The translations under genes and the position numbers were made by a program. From NCBI GenBank assembly GCA_023415715.1, contig JAEZJP010000132.1, forward strand, positions 1 through 5,198: a stretch of 5,198 bases of DNA, in the 5' to 3' direction. Under the pieces are notes generated by a model. That model did no database searches, had not been told where the DNA came from, and worked only from the letters and a program-made list of their open reading frames with translations. This document shows positions 1 through 4,215 of the stretch, one piece after another. Numbering within the stretch: the stretch's first letter is position 1; every line of letters starts with the position of its first letter. This DNA comes from Bacillota bacterium. Its GTDB lineage: Bacteria; Bacillota; Clostridia; Christensenellales; Aristaeellaceae.

Positions 1-321
1 GGTAGCCACGATCAGCCCGGCATATGGGTATGTGAACACATGGGGCAGTATGCCCATGCCCATCAGCCCGGCCACACAAAACGCATGCGCGCCCGCAGCC
101 ACGGCCCTGTATCCTACCTTGTCCGCAAAAACGGAAGCAATAAGGTCAACGGCGATTTGGATGATAAAGTTCAGGGATATCACAAGAGCCAAATCGGCAA
201 GCGACACATTCCATTCCCTTTGAAATGTCAGAAACAGCAAGGGTGCCAGATTATTGACAATGGCCTGTGTTACATATCCCAAATAGCTGGAAATGAGTGT
301 ATGCTTATAGGTCAAACGCAT
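1..321 (-). CDS. MFS permease, N-terminal part (cut by window edge)
   Basis: This reads leftward from an ATG whose complement is at 319-321; 107 codons are present and there is no stop before the edge. The start is supported by AAGGAG six bases upstream (plus-strand 328-333). Visible parts are a first membrane segment at about residues 9-33, a second at about 43-64, the loop motif SVFADKVGYR at 63-72, and a third segment at about 73-95. The loop matches the family's motif A (G-x-L-x-D-k-x-G-x-R) between helices 2 and 3, which marks a 12-helix major facilitator superfamily transporter of the inner membrane. Substrate cannot be told from a quarter of the protein. It is divergent from the esterase operon and has its own promoter. 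Family call is confident; specificity is unknown. Confidence 0.85.
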   Translation of the reverse strand, partial: MRLTYKHTLISSYLGYVTQAIVNNLAPLLFLTFQREWNVSLADLALVISLNFIIQIAVDLIASVFADKVGYRAVAAGAHAFCVAGLMGMGILPHVFTYPYAGLIVAT

Positions 322-349
322 GGTGTTCTCCTTGTGTGCAGTCTTAACA

Positions 350-378
350 AGGATAGCACATACGTAGCTTGGGTTCAA
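350..378 (-). promoter_or_regulatory. Putative sigma-A promoter of the MFS gene
   Basis: Read on the minus strand, TTGAAC (complement of 373-378), a 17-bp spacer and TATCCT (complement of 350-355) form a sigma-A-like promoter. A TGC extension sits directly before the -10. Transcription would start near 343, leaving a leader of about 22 nt with the AAGGAG site. This is a motif match by eye, but spacing and position are both right. Confidence 0.55.
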
Positions 379-409
379 GTAGTGTAAGTCCAAATACACA
401 CTTATCCCC

Positions 410-437
410 TTGCGGCATCCCGCAGCCGTGGTATAAT
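410..437 (+). promoter_or_regulatory. Putative extended -10 promoter of the esterase-tlyA operon
   Basis: TTGCGG (410-415), 16 bp, then a perfect TATAAT (432-437) preceded by TG at 429-430. The start point would be near 444, giving a leader of about 22 nt before the ATG at 466. A small inverted repeat, TGCGG-CATC-CCGCA (411-424), lies between the -35 and -10 and could be an operator, although it is short. The same GTGGTATAAT string recurs in front of pfk. Confidence 0.7.
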
Positions 438-453
438 GGAAAAAATAACAACC

Positions 454-458
454 GGAGG
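454..458 (+). promoter_or_regulatory. Ribosome binding site that fixes the esterase start
   Basis: GGAGG lies 7 nt before the ATG at 466. An in-frame ATG at 436 would make the protein 10 residues longer, but it overlaps the -10 box TATAAT (432-437) and so lies upstream of the predicted transcript start. It also has no Shine-Dalgarno sequence. The site therefore decides for 466. Confidence 0.85.
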
Positions 459-465
459 CGTTCAT

Positions 466-1230
466 ATGGCGCTATTGCAGGTGGAATTCTTTTCCCATGT
501 GCTGGGCCGCTGCACCGGCATGAACGTAATACTGCCCCAGGAATCAAAGGGGCCTTTCCCCACGCTGTATCTTTTGCACGGCCTGTCGGACAATCATACC
601 ATATGGTCACGCCGTACAAGCGTGGAGCGGTATGCCGATCAATATCCCCTGGCTATCGTCATGCCCGACGGCGGGCGCAGCTTTTATACGGACATGGCCG
701 AAGGCGATAGGTATTTCACATTTATTTCCGAAGAACTTCCAAAGGTTTGTGAAAGCTTCTTCCCACTGTCCAAAAAACGGGAAGACCGCTACGCGGCAGG
801 GCTTTCCATGGGCGGTTACGGAGCCATGAAGCTGGGGCTTTCCTGCCCCAACCGTTATACGGCGGTGGCCAGCTTATCCGGCGCGCTGCAGATGGACCCC
901 AAATATCACACGGAGCAGTCCGATGAATTCATGCAGGAATTGATCCGCATCTTCGGCAGCCCGGAGAAATTCGCCGGCAGCGAAAACGACCTGTTCCATT
1001 TGGCCCAAAGGCTTGCAAAGCATCCCGAAAAAGCGCCGAAGATGTACGTAGCCTGCGGCACGGAAGATTTTCTGCTGCAGGGCAACCGGATGTTCAAAAG
1101 GGAATTTCAAAAGGTGTTCGACATGACATACGAAGAATCCCGCGGCACCCACGAATGGGGCTTCTGGGATGAACATATACAAAAAGTGCTGGCGTTTTTG
1201 CCATTGCAAAATCATAACAGCAAGCCATGA
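466..1230 (+). CDS. Esterase D / tributyrin-esterase family serine hydrolase
   Basis: A 254-residue alpha/beta hydrolase with no signal peptide, so probably cytoplasmic. The oxyanion-loop motif YLLHGL is at residues 35-40, the nucleophile elbow GLSMGG at 112-117 (Ser114), the probable acid is Asp201 in CGTED, and the probable base is His229 in GTHEWGFW. Order and spacing match the esterase D group, which includes S-formylglutathione hydrolase, lactococcal tributyrin esterase and acetyl-xylan-type esterases. Length is normal for the compact Firmicute members. Family knowledge suggests hydrolysis of short acyl esters, but the real substrate cannot be read from sequence; no formaldehyde dehydrogenase is nearby to support S-formylglutathione. 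Its stop overlaps the tlyA start (ATGA), so the two are probably co-transcribed and translationally coupled. Confidence 0.9.
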   Translation: MALLQVEFFSHVLGRCTGMNVILPQESKGPFPTLYLLHGLSDNHTIWSRRTSVERYADQYPLAIVMPDGGRSFYTDMAEGDRYFTFISEELPKVCESFFPLSKKREDRYAAGLSMGGYGAMKLGLSCPNRYTAVASLSGALQMDPKYHTEQSDEFMQELIRIFGSPEKFAGSENDLFHLAQRLAKHPEKAPKMYVACGTEDFLLQGNRMFKREFQKVFDMTYEESRGTHEWGFWDEHIQKVLAFLPLQNHNSKP

Positions 1231-2057
1231 AGAACAAAGCAGCGCGGCGCAAGGCCATCAATATCCTTATGGAGGAAGGCCTCTTTCAAACGGCGGAAGA
1301 GGCCCTTCCCTATTTCCTTGGCGGGCAGGTATACAGCGGGCAGGAGCGGATCACAAGCCCTGCCCAGCTTGTAGCCTGCGATAAGCCCATGACTGTGAAG
1401 GGCAGGGAACTGCCCTTTGTGGCAAAGGGCGGTTTGAAGCTGCAGGGAGCCTTGCAGGATTTTTGTATATCGGCAAAGGACCGCGTTTGCATCGACGCCG
1501 GCGCCTGCACCGGCGGCTTTACCGACTGCCTGGTAAAAAACGGGGCATTATTGGTATATGCCGTGGAAGTGGGCTTTGGCCAGCTGGCGGGGAGCCTAAG
1601 GCAAAACCCCAAAGTCGTAAATCTGGAGAAAACCAACATCAGCGATGAAAAGCTGCTGTCCCTGTCGCCAAGACCTGACCTGGCCAGTGTGGATTTAAGT
1701 TATCTTTCCCTGCGCAAGGCCGTGCCGGTGTTTGCAGACATCATGGGTTATACGGGCGAGCTAATGTGTTTGGTGAAGCCGCTGTTTGAAGTGGAGGATG
1801 CCGTGGCCCGGCGAACCGGCATCCTTAAGGACGACGCCTATCTCCCCCTATTGTTAAGCCTGATACGGGACTTGAACGGACTTAACCTTACGCATGTGGT
1901 GAACGTAACCAACAGCCCCGTTACCGGCAACCAGGGAACGCTGGAGTTCTTTCTGCACGTGAAATTAGGGGAACAGGCGGCTGATATTGACTTAAGCGTG
2001 ACCGCGGCGGAAGCAGTTCATAAGGTGCTCAAACTGGACAGCTACAGGAAGGTATAA
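1227..2057 (+). CDS. tlyA: TlyA-family rRNA 2'-O-methyltransferase, divergent S4 domain
   Basis: A 276-residue protein in two parts. Residues about 7-57 sit where TlyA has its S4 RNA-binding domain. Residues about 66-246 are an FtsJ/RrmJ-like SAM-dependent methyltransferase: VAKGGLKL (65-72), the SAM motif IDAGACTGGFTDCL (89-102), YAVEVGFGQL (111-120), SVDLSYLSL (154-162), VKPLFE (183-188) and SPVTGNQGTLEF (230-241). The family's K-D-K-E tetrad appears intact as Lys71, Asp156, Lys184 and Glu240. Characterised TlyA proteins methylate cytidine 2'-OH in 16S and/or 23S rRNA; the 'hemolysin' label is historical. The S4 part is weak: QTAEEALPYFL (21-31) replaces the usual basic SR-x-x-A-xx-L stretch. 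A tail of about 25 residues follows the core. It starts inside the esterase stop by ATGA overlap. The enzyme class is confident; the target site is not. Confidence 0.88.
   Translation: MKNKAARRKAINILMEEGLFQTAEEALPYFLGGQVYSGQERITSPAQLVACDKPMTVKGRELPFVAKGGLKLQGALQDFCISAKDRVCIDAGACTGGFTDCLVKNGALLVYAVEVGFGQLAGSLRQNPKVVNLEKTNISDEKLLSLSPRPDLASVDLSYLSLRKAVPVFADIMGYTGELMCLVKPLFEVEDAVARRTGILKDDAYLPLLLSLIRDLNGLNLTHVVNVTNSPVTGNQGTLEFFLHVKLGEQAADIDLSVTAAEAVHKVLKLDSYRKV
1274..1309 (+). repeat. Hairpin within the 5' part of tlyA
   Basis: GGCCTCTT (1278-1285) is the exact complement of AAGAGGCC (1297-1304), with an 11-nt loop. GGAA (1274-1277) then pairs with TTCC (1306-1309) across a single bulged C at 1305. 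That makes 12 pairs about 50 nt into the reading frame. It may slow ribosomes or be a by-product of coding; no T-run follows, so it is not an intrinsic terminator. Confidence 0.5.
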
Positions 2058-2146
2058 AGAAACTTTATCATTCATAAACGGCAGGCAGGCTATGGATATA
2101 CTCCTTTGATAACTGGCAATGTAAAAGATAACGGATATGCCGGAAT

Positions 2147-2179
2147 CGGGGAATAAATCCATGGCCCGCCCCGTTTTTT
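2147..2179 (+). terminator. Possible intrinsic terminator after tlyA
   Basis: CGGGG (2147-2151) pairs with CCCCG (2169-2173), and six T residues follow directly (2174-2179). It lies about 90 bp past the tlyA stop, where operon termination is expected. The stem is only 5 bp and the loop is 17 nt, so it is a weak example; the T-run and position argue for it. The rest of 2058-2207 holds only a short GGGCA/TGCCC hairpin (2187-2191 with 2202-2206) and no convincing gene. Confidence 0.4.
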
Positions 2180-2207
2180 GGGTGAAGGGCAAACGTCCTA
2201 ATGCCCC

Positions 2208-2371
2208 GGTAAACAATGATTTAATGAGGGTGGCGGAGCAGCGAGCCGATTTTTTGTCCACGCGAGGAGCCAGAAGGGAGGCGTAGCAGCGCTACGACGA
2301 CCTGATGAGCGACATCGCGGGGGCGGAAAAGCGGCCGCCTTATACACCGCCCGAATAAATCAGTGTTTACC
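2208..2371. repeat. MITE-like palindromic element with terminal inverted repeats
   Basis: The ends GGTAAACAATGATTTA (2208-2223) and TAAATCAGTGTTTACC (2356-2371) are inverted repeats matching at 15 of 16 positions. The inside keeps folding back: GGGTGG/CCGCCC (2228-2233 with 2347-2352), GCCG/CGGC (2245-2248 with 2332-2335), a 16-bp arm (2250-2265 with 2315-2330) pairing at 15 of 16 with three G-U pairs, and a tip hairpin CGTAGC-AGC-GCTACG (2282-2296). The 164 bp could thus form one long interrupted hairpin. No open reading frame of substance lies inside and no clear target duplication was found, although TA just inside each end is compatible with a TA-targeting transposon. It could be a non-autonomous mobile element, a dispersed palindromic repeat, or a structured RNA. 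The structure is seen; mobility and copy number are inferred. Confidence 0.7.
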
Positions 2372-2375
2372 AAAG

Positions 2376-2381
2376 AAGGAG
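2376..2381 (+). promoter_or_regulatory. Ribosome binding site of the SH3-repeat gene
   Basis: AAGGAG is followed by 10 nt and then the ATG at 2392, slightly long but usable; an in-frame GTG follows at 2395. The site begins 4 bp after the right end of the palindromic element. No convincing promoter was found between 2058 and 2375, so how this gene is transcribed is open. Confidence 0.7.
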
Positions 2382-2391
2382 AGAACGGAAA

Positions 2392-3555
2392 ATGGTGAAT
2401 ACGAAATTACGCCATTCCCCTCTTCACAAAAGATGGGCGGCCCTGGTATTGGTCCTGGTACTCCTGTCCACCAGCGCCACAGCCCTGGCAGCCGATGAGT
2501 TCGCCGTCGTCTACAACACCTCAAACCTGAACCTGCGCAAAGGGCCCAGCGCCGACAGCGCATGGCTTGGCGCCTACCCTCCCGGCACCTGGGTTCAAAT
2601 ATCCGAAGCGCCGGGGAACTGGTATTCCGTGGTCACGCCCGATGGAAAGACAGGCTATATGAGCCGAAATTTTCTGAACCGGGGCATCACCGAATACAAA
2701 ACCATCGCCACTGTTTTAAACCCCAAGCCCACCCAGTTTCTGAATCTGCGCAAGGAGCCCAACTATAACGCCCAGGTGCTTGGTATCTATTACGACGGCA
2801 CCCCGGCGCCAGTCTTAGGCAATACCGGCGGATGGTACCTTGTGTCGGTGGACGGAACGCTCGGCTACTTCCGAGGCGAATATCTGAAGCTGGACGCCAT
2901 GATCGGCAGCGATGACATCGCCACTATCGTCACCCCCAACAACACGGGCCTGAACCTCCGGACAGGGCCGGGGATGCAGTATCCTTCCATCCGCCAGTTC
3001 AAGGGCGGCCGGTATGTGATGGTGTTAATCCGTGGCGACGGATGGTGGAAGGTTTCCATTGACGGCTACCAGGGTTATATGAGCACCGACTTTTTGCAGG
3101 AAGGCATCCTGCTAAACGGCGGCAGCGGCGGAGCAGCACCCAAGGAACCGTATGCTTTGGTCAAGAATCCAAAATCCACCCAGGTGCTGTACCTTAGGGA
3201 AAGCGCCAGCCAAAGCGGAAAGGTCATTGGCCAGTACAAGAATGGCACGCGCCTGACTGTGAATTCCCAGGGCAGCGAATGGAGCTATGTCACCGTGGAT
3301 GCTACGGGCAAAACAGGCTTCATGATGTCCGCCTATCTGGCCTTCTACAATCTGCCATCCAAGCCTACGATGACCGTTACCCATCCGGATGGAACCTTTG
3401 TCAATTTGCGAAGCGGCCCCAGCATGACCGGGACCAAGGTATTAAAACGCATGAGCGACGGCGACAAGGTGGAAGTGCTTATTCCTGGATCGGATTGGGT
3501 CAAAGTGCGCTATGGCAATATTACCGGCTATGCCGTTGCATCATTTCTGAAATAA
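2392..3555 (+). CDS. Secreted protein of five bacterial SH3 repeats
   Basis: A 387-residue protein. Residues 1-33 are a signal peptide: basic start (KLRHSPLHKR), hydrophobic core (ALVLVLVLLSTSA) and a likely signal peptidase I site after ALA at 31-33. The rest is five SH3b-type domains at about 37-96, 104-166, 176-236, 254-316 and 326-387. Each opens with an N/Y-L-R motif (NLNLRKGPS 45-53, FLNLRKEPN 116-124, LNLRTGPG 187-194, LYLRESAS 266-273, VNLRSGPS 337-344) and closes with GY/GF plus FL/YL (for example GYMSRNFL 88-95). A glycine-rich linker GGSGG (243-247) separates domains 3 and 4. No lipobox, transmembrane anchor, LPXTG or catalytic domain is seen. SH3b domains commonly bind cell-wall peptides or polysaccharide, so an extracellular wall-associated binding role is likely; the ligand is unknown. 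It stands alone and is convergent with the deacylase gene. Confidence 0.9.
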   Translation: MVNTKLRHSPLHKRWAALVLVLVLLSTSATALAADEFAVVYNTSNLNLRKGPSADSAWLGAYPPGTWVQISEAPGNWYSVVTPDGKTGYMSRNFLNRGITEYKTIATVLNPKPTQFLNLRKEPNYNAQVLGIYYDGTPAPVLGNTGGWYLVSVDGTLGYFRGEYLKLDAMIGSDDIATIVTPNNTGLNLRTGPGMQYPSIRQFKGGRYVMVLIRGDGWWKVSIDGYQGYMSTDFLQEGILLNGGSGGAAPKEPYALVKNPKSTQVLYLRESASQSGKVIGQYKNGTRLTVNSQGSEWSYVTVDATGKTGFMMSAYLAFYNLPSKPTMTVTHPDGTFVNLRSGPSMTGTKVLKRMSDGDKVEVLIPGSDWVKVRYGNITGYAVASFLK

Positions 3556-3565
3556 TGATATTTTA

Positions 3566-4054
3566 TTAAACCCAAGTAGGAACTACGTTCATGCGGGGAA
3601 GCGCTTTTTCAAAGAAATCATTATATTGAAAGATCACCGTCTCCGTATTGACGCAGGGGTGGAAAGCGATCCGGGAATAATCCCGGATCGCTTTGTCACA
3701 TACAAGCGTAACCTTATGTTCCCTGTCAAACAAAAGCCCAAGCGGGCTTACCGCGCCGGGCAGCAGCCCAAGCATTTGAGGTAGAAGCTCATCAGGGGCA
3801 AAGCTTAAGCGGGATACCTTAAGTTCCTTACTCACCTCCGCCGTGCGGAACTGCTTATATGGATGCATCAGCATTAGATAAAACTGCGTTTGCTGCCTGT
3901 TGCAAAGAAAGATGTTCTTACAGATCACCACATCCGGCATGATGAAATCCATCTTCACGCAATCATCGACGGTATGTGCCGCCTCATGTGTATGATGTTC
4001 AAAGGGAATGCACCAATCCTGAAGGGTTTTGATCACAATATTCCGGCTGTCCAT
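3566..4054 (-). CDS. YbaK/ProX-type aminoacyl-tRNA deacylase
   Basis: A 162-residue protein covering a whole YbaK domain. The ATG (complement of 4052-4054) has GGAGG six bases upstream (plus-strand 4061-4065). Diagnostic stretches are CKNIFLCNR (45-53) with the conserved Lys46, SRLSFAPDEL (81-90), LPGAVSPLGLLFD (98-110) and IAFHPCVNTETV (129-140). These match the free-standing prolyl-tRNA editing branch (ProX/PrdX/ProXp-ala) better than the Cys-tRNA(Pro) deacylase YbaK proper. Such enzymes act in trans in the cytoplasm, hydrolysing tRNA(Pro) mischarged with alanine or a similar small amino acid; the exact substrate is inferred. It is convergent with the SH3 gene (10 bp between stops) and divergent from pfk, so it is probably monocistronic. 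An unusual perfect inverted repeat spans codons for KAIRD and SRIAF. Confidence 0.88.
   Translation of the reverse strand: MDSRNIVIKTLQDWCIPFEHHTHEAAHTVDDCVKMDFIMPDVVICKNIFLCNRQQTQFYLMLMHPYKQFRTAEVSKELKVSRLSFAPDELLPQMLGLLPGAVSPLGLLFDREHKVTLVCDKAIRDYSRIAFHPCVNTETVIFQYNDFFEKALPRMNVVPTWV
3663..3694. repeat. Perfect 14-bp inverted repeat inside the deacylase gene
   Basis: AAAGCGATCCGGGA (3663-3676) and TCCCGGATCGCTTT (3681-3694) are exact reverse complements separated by ATAA. It lies about 110 bp past the SH3 stop and within the deacylase reading frame (residues about 121-131). On the plus strand only TTTG follows, so it is at best a weak intrinsic terminator for the SH3 transcript, but the stem is strong enough to stall polymerase or protect a 3' end. 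Confidence 0.7.
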
Positions 4055-4087
4055 GATATGCCTCCGCTATTTGGATATACAAATATC

Positions 4088-4117
4088 AGTATACGCCTCC
4101 ATATATGGCTTGTACAA
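4088..4117 (-). promoter_or_regulatory. Putative promoter of the deacylase gene
   Basis: Read on the minus strand, TTGTAC (complement of 4112-4117), an 18-bp spacer and TATACT (complement of 4088-4093; 5 of 6 to consensus) form a plausible promoter. Transcription would start near 4080, giving a leader of about 25 nt. The -35 lies inside the 18-bp palindrome at 4105-4122. The -35 itself is weak (3 of 6). Confidence 0.45.
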
Positions 4118-4122
4118 GCCAT
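4105..4122. promoter_or_regulatory. 18-bp perfect palindrome, candidate operator
   Basis: ATGGCTTGTACAAGCCAT reads the same on both strands with no spacer. It covers the putative -35 of the deacylase promoter and lies about 50 bp upstream of the pfk -10. A second palindrome, CCATATATGG (4099-4108), overlaps it on the left, and GATAT-ACAA-ATATC lies at 4074-4087. Position and symmetry suit a dimeric regulator; which one is unknown. It lacks a T-run, so it is not a terminator. Confidence 0.5.
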
Positions 4123-4161
4123 GGGAAGGAAAAAACAGCCTCCCCCGCTTTCTACTGTTCT

Positions 4162-4184
4162 TTCCCTGTGGTATAATCAGGGAA
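4162..4184 (+). promoter_or_regulatory. pfk promoter -10 region embedded in a 23-bp dyad
   Basis: TATAAT (4172-4177) with an upstream TG (4169-4170) is a perfect extended -10 element; no good -35 is seen (TTTCTA at 4149-4154 is poor), which extended -10 promoters tolerate. The start point would be near 4184, giving a leader of about 32 nt. TTCCCTG (4162-4168) and CAGGGAA (4178-4184) are exact inverted repeats nine bases apart, flanking the -10 box symmetrically. A protein bound there would block polymerase, so this is a candidate repressor operator. Confidence 0.6.
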
Positions 4185-4201
4185 GAGAGGCAAACAGAAG
4201 C

Positions 4202-4207
4202 GGGGGG
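4202..4207 (+). promoter_or_regulatory. Unusual poly-G ribosome binding site of pfk
   Basis: The pfk ATG at 4216 is preceded, 8 nt away, by six G residues rather than a GGAGG core. It can still pair with the CCUCC of 16S rRNA through G-U and G-C pairs, but less well. An out-of-frame ATG at 4209 lies between them. The 4216 start is chosen because MKKRIGILTSGGDCPG is the standard phosphofructokinase N-terminus. Confidence 0.6.
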
Positions 4208-4215
4208 AATGTTGT

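Noticed and set aside
40..387. Plus-strand open frame of 115 codons opposite the MFS gene
   Set aside because: The minus strand gives a clear membrane protein with MFS motif A and a good ribosome binding site; the plus-strand product is low in hydrophobic pattern and family resemblance, so it is a shadow.
466..2057. Toxin or haemolysin operon suggested by the tlyA name
   Set aside because: TlyA-family proteins are rRNA methyltransferases; the SAM motif and K-D-K-E residues are present, and the esterase has no secretion signal.
2106..2134. Promoter beginning with TTGATA at 2106
   Set aside because: At 17-bp spacing the -10 would be TAACGG, and only a 15-bp spacer gives GATAAC; neither is convincing.
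1992..2261. Minus-strand open frame of 89 codons across the tlyA end and intergenic region
   Set aside because: It overlaps the conserved tlyA 3' end and runs into the palindromic element; no recognisable motif and no good ribosome binding site.
2058..2391. Known riboswitch or attenuator before the SH3 gene
   Set aside because: No recognised aptamer core was seen; the structure is better described as a TIR-bounded palindrome, and the terminator-like hairpin lies before it, at the expected end of the tlyA operon.
2360..2563. Minus-strand Arg/Cys/Gly-rich open frame opposite the SH3 gene start
   Set aside because: Its composition is what GC-rich antisense of a signal-peptide region produces, and it lies opposite a clear signal peptide and SH3 domain.
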